Shown here one piece after another: positions 36,577-46,249 of a stretch of DNA of 64,000 bases. The translations under genes and the position numbers were made by a program. The stretch is from NCBI RefSeq assembly GCF_009193175.1, contig NZ_VUKE01000005.1, positions 62,001 to 126,000 on the forward strand. Reading direction: 5' to 3'. Source of the DNA: Georgenia ruanii (GTDB lineage Bacteria; Actinomycetota; Actinomycetes; Actinomycetales; Actinomycetaceae). The first letter of the stretch is position 1. Each line of letters begins with the position of its first letter. The notes under the pieces are model-generated. The model saw only the letters and a list, made by a program, of their open reading frames with translations, was not told the origin of the DNA and searched no databases.

Positions 36577-37695
36577 GTGAACGACTACTACGAGATCCTC
36601 GGCGTGTCCCGCCAGGCGAGCCAGGAGGAGATCAAGAAGGCCTACCGCAAGCTGGCCCGCAAGCTCCACCCGGACGTCGCCGGCCCCGACGCCGAGGACC
36701 GGTTCAAGGACGTCACCCGCGCCTACGAGGTGCTCTCGAACCCCGAGAAGCGCCAGATGTACGACCTGGGCGGGGAGCAGGCCTTCTCCGGCGCCGGGGG
36801 CGCGGGGGCCGGCTTCGGCTTCCAGGACATCTTCGAGACGTTCTTCGGCGCCGCCGCCGGCGCCCCGCGCGGCCCGGTGCCCCGCGGCCGGCGCGGGCAG
36901 GACGCCCTGGTGCGCCTGGACATCGACCTGTCCGAGGCCGTCTTCGGCGCCACCCGCGAGCTCCAGGTGGACACCGCCGTCATCTGCCCCACCTGCAACG
37001 GCACCTGCTGCCGGCCCGGCACCCACCCGCAGACCTGCGAGGTGTGCCACGGGCGCGGCTCCGTCCAGCGCGTCACCCGCTCCTTCCTCGGGCAGGTCAT
37101 GTCGACGACGGCGTGCTCGGCCTGCCAGGGCCACGGCACGATCATCCCCGAGCCCTGCCAGGACTGCGCCGGCGAGGGCCGCGTGCGCACCCGCCGCACC
37201 GTGCGCGTCGAGGTGCCCGCGGGCGTCGACTCCGGCACCCGCATCCGCATGTCCGGCCAGGGCGAGGTCGGCCCCGGCGGCGGGCCCGCCGGCGACCTGT
37301 ACGTCGAGATCCGCGAGCGGCCGCACCCGGTGTTCGTCCGCCGCGGCGACGACCTGCACTGCACCATGGCCATCCCGATGACCGCCGCCGCCCTGGGCAC
37401 CGTGCTCCCGCTCGACACCCTCGACGGCGCCCGCGAGGTCGACGTCGAGCCCGGCACCCAGCCCGAGCAGGTGATCACCCTGCGCGACCTGGGCGTGGGC
37501 CACCTCAACCGGGCCGGCCGCGGGGACCTGCACGTCCACCTCGACGTCCAGGTGCCCACCCGGCTCGACGACCGCCAGCGCGAGCTGCTCGCCGAGCTCG
37601 CCGCGCTGCGCGGGGAGGAGCAGCCCGAGCCCCGGCTGGCGGCCACCGGCAGCGGGGTGTTCTCCAAGCTCCGCGACAAGCTCGCCGGGCGCTGA
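36577..37695 (+). CDS. dnaJ: Molecular chaperone DnaJ
   Basis: 372 residues. The J domain ([12 protein letters not shown] in KLHPDVAG), a Gly-rich linker, the zinc-binding region and the C-terminal substrate domains are in order. Of the four zinc repeats, three follow CxxCxGxG ([24 protein letters not shown]) but the first reads CPTCNGTC, with Cys instead of the last Gly and another Cys next to it. GTG 36577 gives the usual start and eight bases to AGAGAG; GTG 36574 is an alternative. DnaJ works with DnaK; this second-type copy is linked to hrcA as in most actinobacteria. Confidence 0.96.
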   Translation: MNDYYEILGVSRQASQEEIKKAYRKLARKLHPDVAGPDAEDRFKDVTRAYEVLSNPEKRQMYDLGGEQAFSGAGGAGAGFGFQDIFETFFGAAAGAPRGPVPRGRRGQDALVRLDIDLSEAVFGATRELQVDTAVICPTCNGTCCRPGTHPQTCEVCHGRGSVQRVTRSFLGQVMSTTACSACQGHGTIIPEPCQDCAGEGRVRTRRTVRVEVPAGVDSGTRIRMSGQGEVGPGGGPAGDLYVEIRERPHPVFVRRGDDLHCTMAIPMTAAALGTVLPLDTLDGAREVDVEPGTQPEQVITLRDLGVGHLNRAGRGDLHVHLDVQVPTRLDDRQRELLAELAALRGEEQPEPRLAATGSGVFSKLRDKLAGR

Positions 37696-37717
37696 GCCGG
37701 ACGGGGACCGCGACGCG

Positions 37718-38554
37718 ATGACCACCGCCGTCTTCCACGCCGCCGGCCTGCTCGACGCTGTGACCCCGGGTGCCGTCGTCACCCTCACCGGCGCCGAGGC
37801 CCGGCACGCCGCCACGGTGCGGCGCCTGCGCCCGGGCGAGGAGATCGACCTCGTCGACGGGGCCGGGCTGCGCGCCGGCGGCACCGTCACCGCGGCGGCC
37901 AAGGACGCGCTGAGCGTCGCGGTCGACCGGGTCACCCGCGAGCCCGCCCCGCCGGTGCGGCTCGTGCTCGCCCAGGCGCTGGCCAAGGGCGGGCGCGACG
38001 AGCAGGCGGTCGAGACCGCCACCGAGCTCGGCGTCGACGCCGTCGTGCCGTGGCAGGCGGACCGGTCCGTCTCCGTCTGGACCGGCGCGAAGGTGGCCCG
38101 CGGCCGGGAGCGGTGGGCCGCCGTCGTCCTGGCCGCCGCCAAGCAGTCCCGCCGCGCCTGGGTGCCCGCGGTGCGCGAGCCGGCGTCGACCCCGGCGCTG
38201 GTGCGGGCCGCGGGGGCGACCGCCGCCGCCGGCGGGGCGGTGCTCGTGCTGCACGAGCAGGCGACCACGCCGCTGGCCGCGGCGCGCCTGCCGGTTGTGT
38301 CGGGCGCGCCGCCGTCCGGCACGGACGGCGCTGCCGCTGCCGCGTCGGACGGCGAGGCCCGCGCCCAGGCCGGCGGCGCGCCCGAGGTGCTCGTGGTGGT
38401 CGGGCCGGAGGGCGGCATCACCGACGCCGAGGTCGCCGCGCTCGAGACCGCCGGCGCGCAGCCGGTGCTCCTCGGCCCGCACGTGCTGCGCACCTCCACC
38501 GCCGGGCCCGCCGCCCTGGCGGTGCTCGCCCAGCGGCTGGGCCGCTGGGGCTGA
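37718..38554 (+). CDS. rsmE: 16S rRNA (uracil1498-N3)-methyltransferase RsmE
   Basis: 278 residues. The PUA-like N-terminus (HAATVRRLRPGEEIDLVDG) and the SPOUT knot (VVVGPEGGITDAEV and LGPHVLRTSTAGPAAL) are clear. It methylates U1498 of 16S rRNA. An insert rich in Ala, Gly and Ser (about residues 190-222) separates the two halves of the SPOUT domain and is longer than usual. It follows dnaJ by 22 bases, the typical order. Confidence 0.95.
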   Translation: MTTAVFHAAGLLDAVTPGAVVTLTGAEARHAATVRRLRPGEEIDLVDGAGLRAGGTVTAAAKDALSVAVDRVTREPAPPVRLVLAQALAKGGRDEQAVETATELGVDAVVPWQADRSVSVWTGAKVARGRERWAAVVLAAAKQSRRAWVPAVREPASTPALVRAAGATAAAGGAVLVLHEQATTPLAAARLPVVSGAPPSGTDGAAAAASDGEARAQAGGAPEVLVVVGPEGGITDAEVAALETAGAQPVLLGPHVLRTSTAGPAALAVLAQRLGRWG

Positions 38555-38610
38555 CCGACCGTCCGGGCCGCCGTCCCACCACCCCGGTGGGGCGGAGCCG
38601 CCCGGACAGA

Positions 38611-38616
38611 TATCCT
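38611..38616 (+). promoter_or_regulatory. Likely -10 box of the phoH-ybeY-era operon
   Basis: TATCCT, a strong actinobacterial -10 hexamer, lies 57 bases before the phoH ATG. A -35 is not clear. An AAGGAGAGA at 38642-38650 is too far from the ATG to be its ribosome site. Confidence 0.5.
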
Positions 38617-38673
38617 GGGGCGGTCCGCCGCCTCGCCGACCAAGGAGAGAAGCAGGGCCCCCGCGCCCGACCC

Positions 38674-39744
38674 ATGTCGCAGAACCCCTCCCCGACCGGT
38701 GACCTCCACGCCGGCCACGTCCAGCACCAGGTCACCGTCCCCGAGGACGTCCCCATGGTCGCCCTTCTCGGGCAGCGCGACGAGGTGCTCCGCGCCATCG
38801 AGCACGGCTTCCCCGCGGTGGACGTCCACGTGCGCGGCAACGTGCTCACCCTGACCGGCCCCGGCGGCGACGTCTCGCTCGCCGAGCGGCTCGTCGACGA
38901 GCTCGCCGAGGTGGCCACCGCCGGCCAGCCGCTCAGCGCCGACGCCGTCCAGCGCGCCATCGGCATGCTCACCGCCCCCTCGGCCGAGCGGCCCGCCGAG
39001 GTGCTCACCACGAACATCCTGTCCACCCGCGGGCGCACCATCCGGCCCAAGACGCTCGGGCAGAAGAAGTACGTCGACGCCATCGACTCCTCGACCATCG
39101 TCTTCGGCATCGGCCCGGCCGGGACGGGCAAGACCTACCTGGCCATGGCCAAGGCGGTCGGCGCCCTGCAGGCCAAGCAGGTCAACCGGATCGTGCTGAC
39201 CCGGCCCGCCGTGGAGGCGGGGGAGCGGCTCGGCTACCTGCCGGGCAGCCTGAGCGACAAGATCGACCCGTACCTGCGCCCGCTCTACGACGCGCTGTAC
39301 GACATGATCGACCCCGAGTCCATCCCCAAGCTCATGGCCGCCGGCACCATCGAGGTCGCGCCGCTGGCCTACATGCGGGGGCGGACCCTCAACGACGCCT
39401 TCATCATCCTCGACGAGGCCCAGAACACCTCGCCCGAGCAGATGAAGATGTTCCTCACCCGCCTGGGGTTCAACTCCCACGTCGTGGTCACCGGCGACGT
39501 CACCCAGGTCGACCTGCCCACCGGCACCCGGTCCGGGCTGCGGGTGGTCCAGGAGATCCTCGCCGACATCGACGACATCACCTTCTGCCGGCTCACCAGC
39601 GCCGACGTCGTCCGCCACCGCCTGGTGGGCGACATCATCGACGCGTACGAGCGCTGGGACGTCACCGCCCGCGCCCGGGCCGAGGGCTCACGCCGACCCG
39701 GCGGCGAGCGGGAGCGCTACGAGCACCGGGGAGGCCAGCGGTGA
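38674..39744 (+). CDS. phoH: PhoH-like ATPase
   Basis: 356 residues. Walker A GPAGTGKT lies near residues 148-155, Walker [14 protein letters not shown] near 245-257, with [12 protein letters not shown] after it. An N-terminal KH-like domain ([18 protein letters not shown]) precedes the ATPase. PhoH proteins are thought to act as RNA helicases or ATPases in RNA metabolism together with YbeY. The only good start in frame is this ATG, though no ribosome site is close to it. The stop overlaps the ybeY GTG. Confidence 0.93.
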   Translation: MSQNPSPTGDLHAGHVQHQVTVPEDVPMVALLGQRDEVLRAIEHGFPAVDVHVRGNVLTLTGPGGDVSLAERLVDELAEVATAGQPLSADAVQRAIGMLTAPSAERPAEVLTTNILSTRGRTIRPKTLGQKKYVDAIDSSTIVFGIGPAGTGKTYLAMAKAVGALQAKQVNRIVLTRPAVEAGERLGYLPGSLSDKIDPYLRPLYDALYDMIDPESIPKLMAAGTIEVAPLAYMRGRTLNDAFIILDEAQNTSPEQMKMFLTRLGFNSHVVVTGDVTQVDLPTGTRSGLRVVQEILADIDDITFCRLTSADVVRHRLVGDIIDAYERWDVTARARAEGSRRPGGERERYEHRGGQR

Positions 39745-40193
39745 GCATCGAGATCAACAACGAGTCCGGCTACGACGTCGACGGCGAGGAGTTCGCCGCC
39801 CTGGCGCGCTACGTGCTCGAGGAGATGCGGGTGCACCCGCAGGCGGAGCTGTCCATCCTGTTCGTCGCCTCGGACGTCATGGCGGAGCTGCACGAGCGGT
39901 GGATGGACGAGCCCGGCCCCACCGACGTGCTCTCCTTCCCCATGGACGAGCTGCGCCCGGGCCGCGCCGGGGAGGAGCCGCAGCCGGGCACCCTGGGCGA
40001 CATCGTGCTCTGCCCGGAGGTGGCGGTGAAGCAGGCGCGCGACGCCGGCCACTCCACCGTCGAGGAGCTGTTGCTGCTCACCACGCACGGGATCTTGCAC
40101 CTCCTGGGCTACGACCACGCCGAGCCGGAGGAGGAGAAGGAGATGTTCGCGCTCCAGCGCCGACTGCTCCTGACCTTCCTGGCCCAGCGCTGA
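39741..40193 (+). CDS. ybeY: Endoribonuclease YbeY
   Basis: 150 residues. The zinc motif [11 protein letters not shown] (about residues 115-125) is the family signature; DVLSFPMDE precedes it. YbeY matures 16S rRNA 3' ends and takes part in ribosome quality control. GTG start overlapping phoH (GTGA), so it is coupled. Confidence 0.96.
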   Translation: MSIEINNESGYDVDGEEFAALARYVLEEMRVHPQAELSILFVASDVMAELHERWMDEPGPTDVLSFPMDELRPGRAGEEPQPGTLGDIVLCPEVAVKQARDAGHSTVEELLLLTTHGILHLLGYDHAEPEEEKEMFALQRRLLLTFLAQR

Positions 40194-40200
40194 GGCGGCC

Positions 40201-41523
40201 ATGGACGGCTTGATCGACCAGGTCCCGGTGGGCGCGATGGCGCTGCTGGCGCTGCTCGGCGTCGCGGTGGGCGCCACGCTCAGCGCCGGCGAGAGCGCGC
40301 TCGTGCGCATCACCCGCACCGCCGCCGGGGAGCTGCAGGCCTCCGGGCACCGCAACGGCGACGCCGTCGTCGCGCTCGTGGCGCGGCGCGAGGTCGCCCT
40401 GCGCGCGGTGGCGTTCGTCCGGGTGCTCGCGGACATGACCGCGGCGGCGGCGGTCACCCTCCTCGTCGCCGACCTGCTGCCGCGCTGGTGGCAGGTGCTG
40501 CTGGTGGCGGTCGCCGCGACGGCCCTGCTGCTCGCCGTCGTCGTCGGGGTCAGCCCGCGTCGGCTGGGCCGGCGCAACCCGGGGCGGGTGCTGCTCGTGC
40601 TGGCGCCGGCGATGAACGTGCTCGCCGGGATCGGGACGGCGCTGGGCCGACTCGGCGCCGCCGTCACGCCCGGCTCCCCGCGCACCGACAGCGAGCAGCG
40701 CGAGGAGCACCAGGAGGACCTGCGCGACATGGTCGACCGCGTCAGCGAGTCCGACCAGATCGAGGAGGAGGAACGCGAGCTCCTCCAGTCCGTCTTCGAG
40801 CTCGGCCGCACCCTGACCCGCGAGGTCATGGTCCCGCGCACGGACATGGTCACCATCGACGCCGACGAGCCGCTCGACAGGGCCATCACCCTGTTCACCC
40901 GCTCGGGATACTCCCGGGTGCCGGTGGTGGGCGACTCCACCGACGACCTGCGCGGCGTGCTCTACCTCAAGGACGTCATGCGGCGGGTCCACCACCGCAA
41001 CGACACCGCCGGGCTCACGGTCGCCGACGTCATGCGGGACCCGGTGTTCGTGCCGGAGACCAAGCTCATCGACGACCTGCTGCGCGAGATGCAGGCCGAC
41101 AGCGTCCACATCGCCATGGTGGTCGACGAGTACGGCGGCATCGCCGGCCTGGTCACCATCGAGGACCTGCTCGAGGAGCTGGTCGGGGAGATGGTCGACG
41201 AGCACGACCGGGCCGAGCCCGAGGTCGAGCGCCTCGACGACGGCGTCGTGCGGGTGCCCGCGCGCCTGCCGGTCGACGAGCTCGGCGAGCTGTTCGGCCT
41301 GGAGATCCACGACGACGACGTGGACTCCGCCGGCGGGCTGCTCGCCAAGGCCCTGGGCAAGGTGCCGCTGCCGGGGGCCGAGGTGGACGTGCTCGGCCTG
41401 CACCTGGTCGCCGAGCGGGCCGAGGGCCGCCGGCGCCGCATCTCCACCATCCTGGCCTCCCGCGCGCCCGAGCCCGCGGAGGGCCCCGACTTTTCCGACG
41501 ACGAGGCACAGGTGCACCGATGA
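40201..41523 (+). CDS. CNNM/CBS-domain membrane protein (hemolysin C/CorC-like)
   Basis: 440 residues. A membrane domain of about four helices (residues 10-150), two CBS domains (about 200-330: TREVMVPRTDMVTIDAD, then VADVMRDPVFVPE and VVDEYGGIAGLVTIEDLLEE) and a C-terminal CorC/HlyC domain. Relatives move or sense magnesium. It lies 7 bases after ybeY and shares its last bases with era. The place next to ybeY and era is conserved. Confidence 0.93.
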   Translation: MDGLIDQVPVGAMALLALLGVAVGATLSAGESALVRITRTAAGELQASGHRNGDAVVALVARREVALRAVAFVRVLADMTAAAAVTLLVADLLPRWWQVLLVAVAATALLLAVVVGVSPRRLGRRNPGRVLLVLAPAMNVLAGIGTALGRLGAAVTPGSPRTDSEQREEHQEDLRDMVDRVSESDQIEEEERELLQSVFELGRTLTREVMVPRTDMVTIDADEPLDRAITLFTRSGYSRVPVVGDSTDDLRGVLYLKDVMRRVHHRNDTAGLTVADVMRDPVFVPETKLIDDLLREMQADSVHIAMVVDEYGGIAGLVTIEDLLEELVGEMVDEHDRAEPEVERLDDGVVRVPARLPVDELGELFGLEIHDDDVDSAGGLLAKALGKVPLPGAEVDVLGLHLVAERAEGRRRRISTILASRAPEPAEGPDFSDDEAQVHR

Positions 41524-42500
41524 GCTTCCCCTCCGACGACGAGCTCATGGCCGGGCCCAACGCCCTCGAGCCCGAGCTCATCGACCACGACTGGCCCGAG
41601 GACTTCCGGGCGGGCTTCGCCTGCCTGGTCGGCCGGCCCAACGCCGGCAAGTCCACCCTCACCAACGCCCTGGTCGGCCAGAAGGTGGCGATCACCTCCG
41701 GCCGCCCACAGACCACCCGGCACACTGTGCGCGGCGTGGTGCACCGGGAGCACGGCCAGCTGGTGCTGGTGGACACCCCCGGCCTGCACCGGCCGCGCAC
41801 GCTGCTCGGCCAGCGGCTCAACGACCTCGTGCGCGAGACCCTGGCCGAGGTCGACGTCATCGTCTTCTGCCTGCCCGCGGACGAGAAGATCGGCCCGGGC
41901 GACCGGTTCATCGCCCGCGAGCTGAGCCAGCAGCGCACCCCGGTGATCGCCGTCGCGACCAAGGCCGACAAGGTCTCCCGCGAGGCGCTGGCCGCGCACC
42001 TGCTGGACATCCAGGCGCTTGGGGAGTGGACCGAGATCGTGCCGGTCTCGGCGGTGCGCGGCGAGCAGGTGGACGTCCTCACCGACCTGCTACTGGCCCG
42101 CATGCCGCTGTCCCCGCCGCTGTACCCCTCGGGCGAGCTGACCGACGAGCCGGAGAACGTCATGATCGCCGAGCTCGTCCGCGAGGCGGCGCTGGAGGGC
42201 GTGCGCGACGAGCTGCCGCACTCCCTGGCGGTGGTGGTCGAGGAGGTCATCGAGCGGCCCCGGGAGAAGGGCGACCAGCGCCCGCCGATGCTGGACGTGC
42301 ACGTGAACATCTACGTCGAGCGCGACTCGCAGAAGGCCATCGTCATCGGCCGGGGCGGCGCGCGCCTGCGCGACGTGGGTACCCGGGCCCGCCACGGCAT
42401 CGAGGCGCTGCTCGGCGCGCGGGTGTACCTCGACCTGCACGTGCGGGTGGCGAAGGACTGGCAGCGCGACCCCAAGCTGCTGCAGCGCCTGGGGTTCTGA
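41520..42500 (+). CDS. era: GTPase Era
   Basis: 326 residues. G1 GRPNAGKS near residues 38-45, G3 DTPG in VLVDTPGLHRPR, G4 in VATKADKV, and a C-terminal KH domain with VIVIGRGGARLRDVGTRAR. Era binds 16S rRNA near its 3' end and guides small-subunit maturation. The ATG overlaps the stop of the CBS gene (ATGA). In many actinobacteria leuA or recO follows; here an 18.6-kb cluster comes between. Confidence 0.97.
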   Translation: MSFPSDDELMAGPNALEPELIDHDWPEDFRAGFACLVGRPNAGKSTLTNALVGQKVAITSGRPQTTRHTVRGVVHREHGQLVLVDTPGLHRPRTLLGQRLNDLVRETLAEVDVIVFCLPADEKIGPGDRFIARELSQQRTPVIAVATKADKVSREALAAHLLDIQALGEWTEIVPVSAVRGEQVDVLTDLLLARMPLSPPLYPSGELTDEPENVMIAELVREAALEGVRDELPHSLAVVVEEVIERPREKGDQRPPMLDVHVNIYVERDSQKAIVIGRGGARLRDVGTRARHGIEALLGARVYLDLHVRVAKDWQRDPKLLQRLGF

Positions 42501-42606
42501 CCTCGCAGGACGTCGAGCCGGGCGTCGCGCGCCTCGGCGCGGGTTGTGCGCGGCGCCACGGGCCGGGCGCTCGGACGGTGTGGCGGGACCAACTACCCTT
42601 GCGGGG

Positions 42607-44109
42607 GTGAGATACCGGCGGCTGGCGGCGACGATCGTCGTCGTCCTGCTCCTCGGGCTGGTCGGCACGGTGGCCGGCCCCGGGTGGAGCCCGCGCCCGC
42701 TGGGCCACACGATCGTCCCGGAGACCACGGCCACTGCCATCGGCTCCGACGCGCTCACCCCGCCGGTGGGCACGTTCGAGGTCCGCCGGGAGGTCATCGA
42801 CGTCCGGGTCGAGGACGGCGTGACGGTCAAGGCCACGATCGCCTCGCCGGTCGGCGCGCGCGGCCTGCGCCCCGGCGTGGTCTTCATGCACGGCGCGGGC
42901 ACCGCCACCCACGAGAACTTCGGCGACATCACCACGGACCTGGCCAGCGCCGGCATCGTCACGCTGGTGCCGGACAAGCGCACGGACACCTACACCACCC
43001 GCGACCGCAACTACGTCGCCATGGCCGAGGACTACCTCGACTCCCTCGAGGTGCTGCGCCGGTGGCCCGGCGTCGACCCCGGCCGGGTCGGCGTGTACGG
43101 CGAGAGCGAGGGCGCGATGTCCGCCCCGATCGCGGCCGCCGACAACCCCGACGTCGCCTTCGTGGTCCTGGTCTCCGCCCCGGTGCTGCCCATCCGCGAG
43201 CAGGGCGCCTTCGCCGCCGACACCTACCTGCGCGAGGTCGGCGTGCCCGACCGGCTCCTGCGGGCCATCCCGCGGCTCGTCGGCGGGCAGTTCCCGGGCG
43301 GGGGCTTCGAGTACTTCGACTTCGACGTCTCGCCCTACCAGCAGCACGTGCGGCAGCCCGTCCTCATGGTCTACGGCACCGCGGACGCCTCGATGCCGAT
43401 CGTCCAGGGCGCGGAGCGGCTCCTCGCCGACCTCGCGGCCGCCCAGAACGACCGGTACACGATCCGGTACTACCACGGGGCCAACCACGGCATCCGGGTC
43501 GGCGGCGCGCTGGCCCCGCACTTCACCGAGGACCTGGCCCGGTGGGTGCAGGGGCTGCCGGACACGGCGACCGCCGAGCCCCGGGTGGCCGGGGCGGAGC
43601 CGGTCCAGCAGTTCCGCGCCGGCCCGGTCGCCAACCCGCGGTGGTACGCCAGCGGCGACATGATCGTGCTGACCCTCGTCGCCGGGTTCGGACTGCTCGT
43701 GCTCGCGCTGGTCGCCTGGGCGGGCGGCCAGCTGCCGCGCCTGTGGGGCCGGCCCGCCTCGGCGACGGCGCCGCCCGTGGGGCGTTACACCCTCGCCCTG
43801 GCCCTCGCCACGGTGGCCACATGGGTGATCTTCGTGGCCTACGTCGCCGGGGTCGCCGACCTGGCCCTGAACTATCGCACCAACGCCCTGTTCGTGCAGG
43901 GCGGGTGGATCGCGGTGCAGGCCGTCGGCATCCTCGCCGCGGCGATGCTCGTGCTCTCCGTGACGGCGGCGTGGCGCCAGGGCCGCGCCCGGCGCGGCAG
44001 CGTGGTCATGGGCGGCGCCGGCTGGCTCGCCGTCGTGTGCGCGGTGCTCGGGTGCGTCGTGCTGCTGCTCTCCGCCGCGTACTGGGGCGTCTACCCGGCG
44101 GTGCTCTGA
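42607..44109 (+). CDS. Membrane-anchored alpha/beta hydrolase
   Basis: 500 residues. An N-terminal membrane helix (about 5-24) is followed by an alpha/beta-hydrolase domain on the outer side: VVFMHGAGTATHEN (oxyanion region), nucleophile elbow GESEGA (Ser near residue 165), VYGTADASMP (acid) and HGANHGIR (His). Four helices (about 350-500) form a C-terminal membrane domain. TACCCT (42594-42599) lies seven bases before the GTG, so it is probably leaderless. A gene of this form is an unknown esterase or peptidase; it may or may not belong to the next cluster. Confidence 0.82.
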   Translation: MRYRRLAATIVVVLLLGLVGTVAGPGWSPRPLGHTIVPETTATAIGSDALTPPVGTFEVRREVIDVRVEDGVTVKATIASPVGARGLRPGVVFMHGAGTATHENFGDITTDLASAGIVTLVPDKRTDTYTTRDRNYVAMAEDYLDSLEVLRRWPGVDPGRVGVYGESEGAMSAPIAAADNPDVAFVVLVSAPVLPIREQGAFAADTYLREVGVPDRLLRAIPRLVGGQFPGGGFEYFDFDVSPYQQHVRQPVLMVYGTADASMPIVQGAERLLADLAAAQNDRYTIRYYHGANHGIRVGGALAPHFTEDLARWVQGLPDTATAEPRVAGAEPVQQFRAGPVANPRWYASGDMIVLTLVAGFGLLVLALVAWAGGQLPRLWGRPASATAPPVGRYTLALALATVATWVIFVAYVAGVADLALNYRTNALFVQGGWIAVQAVGILAAAMLVLSVTAAWRQGRARRGSVVMGGAGWLAVVCAVLGCVVLLLSAAYWGVYPAVL

Positions 44110-44240
44110 GGTCGTCGGCCCACGGCCCGTTTCGCCACGTCGCGCGACCGTCGTGGCCTGCGCCCGCACATGGACGGACGGCCGGGGACCGGAGCGACCA
44201 GGCGTGGCACGCTGTGACCCAACCGAGCGAGAGGGAACGG

Positions 44241-45125
44241 ATGTTGACCCAGTGGGGCGTGGCCACCGACACCGGCGGCCGCCGCAGCGTCAACGAGGAC
44301 GCGGCGCTGGCACAGCCGCCCGTCTTCGTCGTCGCCGACGGCATGGGCGGCCACGCCCGCGGGGACATGGCGAGCCGGACCGTCGTCGCGGCCCTCCGTG
44401 AGCTCGCCGAGCGGGGCGGGCCGATCGGGGCGTCCGACATCGAGGCCGCCCTCGAACGGGCCGCGCGCGAGATCCGCACGACGATGGCCGCCGACACCGC
44501 CACGCCGTTCGGCGGCCCCGAGTCCGTCGCCGGCACCACGGTCGCCGGCGCCGTGCGCACCGAGCTCGACGGCGCGGCGCACTGGCTCGTCCTCAACGTC
44601 GGTGACTCTCGGGTGTACCGCTTCGCCGACGGCGAGCTGCACCAGGTCAGCGTCGACCATTCCCTCGTGCAGGAGATGGTCGACGCCGGCACGCTCTCCC
44701 CGGCGGCCGCGCGGACCCACCCGCGACGCAACGTCATCACCCGCGCCGTGGGCACCAGCGACGAGGTCGAGGCCGACTTCTGGGTGCTGCCGATCCGGCC
44801 CGGTGAACGGCTCCTGCTGTGCACGGACGGGCTGATCGGCGAGCTCGAGGACGCCGAGATCGCCGAGGTGCTCCGGACCGCGCCGGACCCCACCCAGGCC
44901 GCCGAGGAGCTGCTGCGCCGCGCCGTGACCGGGGGCGCCAACGACAACGTCACCGTCGTCGTGGTGGACTCCGTGGCCGACGACGCCGATGGGACCGCAC
45001 CCGGGGCGAGCGCCGAGGGAGCCGACGCGCCTACCGAGAGCGCCGCGCCCGCCGAGCCTGCCGAGTCCGCCGCGCCCTCCCAAACCAGCGACAACGACGC
45101 GCCGGGCGGTGGAGCCCGGGCGTGA
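44241..45125 (+). CDS. PP2C-type Ser/Thr phosphatase
   Basis: 294 residues. Motifs: VNEDAA (about 18-23), VVADGMGGHARGD (29-41), NVGDSRVYRF, LLLCTDGL (about 191-198) and GANDNVTVVVV (about 234-244). These give the metal-binding aspartates. A disordered Ala/Glu/Pro tail follows and there is no membrane helix. It should reverse phosphorylation by the kinase two genes on. ATG 44241 follows GAGAGGGA; GTG 44214 in the same frame is an alternative. The stop overlaps the FHA gene (GTGA). Confidence 0.93.
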   Translation: MLTQWGVATDTGGRRSVNEDAALAQPPVFVVADGMGGHARGDMASRTVVAALRELAERGGPIGASDIEAALERAAREIRTTMAADTATPFGGPESVAGTTVAGAVRTELDGAAHWLVLNVGDSRVYRFADGELHQVSVDHSLVQEMVDAGTLSPAAARTHPRRNVITRAVGTSDEVEADFWVLPIRPGERLLLCTDGLIGELEDAEIAEVLRTAPDPTQAAEELLRRAVTGGANDNVTVVVVDSVADDADGTAPGASAEGADAPTESAAPAEPAESAAPSQTSDNDAPGGGARA

Positions 45126-46249
45126 TCGGTCACGAGTACCGACCGGGCAACTGGATCGCCCTGGTCGCCGAGGGCGCCGTCGCGCTGTTGCACCCGATGC
45201 TCGGGGATCGTGCGGCGCGCGAGCTCTGGGAGATCGCCCGCCGGGGCGCGCGCGTGGGCGACCGCGTGGGTCACCTCGCGGCGCGCGCCGCCGCGGAGCT
45301 GCCGGCCTTCGCCGTGGTCGAGGCTGACCCGCGCGGCTTGCGCGTGCTCGTGCGCGGCGACGTGGTCGTCACTGCCGGGTCCGCGCAGGTGACCGGCGCG
45401 GGGCCCGCCACGACGCGCGAGGCCTTGCTGCCGGGCGAGGCACGCTTCGTCCTGGCGGCCGCCTCGACGATGCCGGACGCCGGCCCGGACACCGCCTGGC
45501 TGCCCCTGGTCGGCGGGATGGTCCACGCCGCCCAGGTGCGCGCGTTCGACACGGCCCAGGAGCGACCACTCGGGCTGCACCGGCACGATCGGGACCCCGA
45601 CGTCGACCTCGGGATCATGCACGCGCCCGTCCGCAGCGACCTCGACGACACCGCCATCGAGATGGCCGACGACGACGCTGACCTCACCTGGGCGAGCGAA
45701 CCGGACCCGCCGGCTGCCCACGACCTGCCCGTCGAGGACGGCGCCCCCGGACCGGTCGAGCCTCGTCGGGACACGGCGGCCGGGGTCTTGGCCACACCGG
45801 CCGCATCCATGGCCTCCGCAGTCTCGGAGGTGCTCGCCGCGCCCAGGCATGCCGCAGCGTCCGGGGCGCCGCACACGCCTCCCGGAGCCCGAGCGGCGGA
45901 GCCCCTTCTCGAGCTCGTCCTTCCCACGGGCGCCCGGGTGCCGGTCACCGGCCCGGTGCGCCTCGGCCGGGCCCCGGAGCCAGGGCGCGTTCCCGGCGCC
46001 GAGGTCCCCCGCCTGGTGGCGGTGCCCAACCCGGAGCGCGGGGTCTCGACGACACATGCGGAGGTCCGACCGGCCGGCGACTACGTCGTCGTCACCGATC
46101 TCGGGTCCACCAACGGCACGGTCCTCCACCTGCCCGGCCGGCCGCCGCGACGGCTGCGGCCCGGCACCGGAGTTCCCGTCCCGCCCGGGGGAGTGGTCGA
46201 GCTCGGCGCCGAGGTATCCATTGGCGTCGAACGCGTGGGGCTGACATGA
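45122..46249 (+). CDS. FHA-domain protein
   Basis: 375 residues. A novel-looking N-terminal domain (to about 175) and a disordered acidic linker precede a C-terminal FHA domain: VRLGRAPEPG, RGVSTTHAEV (Ser/His contact), DLGSTNGT. FHA domains bind phosphothreonine, so this is a likely adaptor for the kinase encoded next. The N-terminal part is not one I recognise. GTG and stop overlaps on both sides couple the phosphatase, this protein and the kinase. Confidence 0.88.
   Translation: MIGHEYRPGNWIALVAEGAVALLHPMLGDRAARELWEIARRGARVGDRVGHLAARAAAELPAFAVVEADPRGLRVLVRGDVVVTAGSAQVTGAGPATTREALLPGEARFVLAAASTMPDAGPDTAWLPLVGGMVHAAQVRAFDTAQERPLGLHRHDRDPDVDLGIMHAPVRSDLDDTAIEMADDDADLTWASEPDPPAAHDLPVEDGAPGPVEPRRDTAAGVLATPAASMASAVSEVLAAPRHAAASGAPHTPPGARAAEPLLELVLPTGARVPVTGPVRLGRAPEPGRVPGAEVPRLVAVPNPERGVSTTHAEVRPAGDYVVVTDLGSTNGTVLHLPGRPPRRLRPGTGVPVPPGGVVELGAEVSIGVERVGLT

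Noticed and set aside
37718-38554. The low-complexity insert of RsmE as a frameshift
   Set aside because: The frame continues into the intact SPOUT motif, so it is a true insert.
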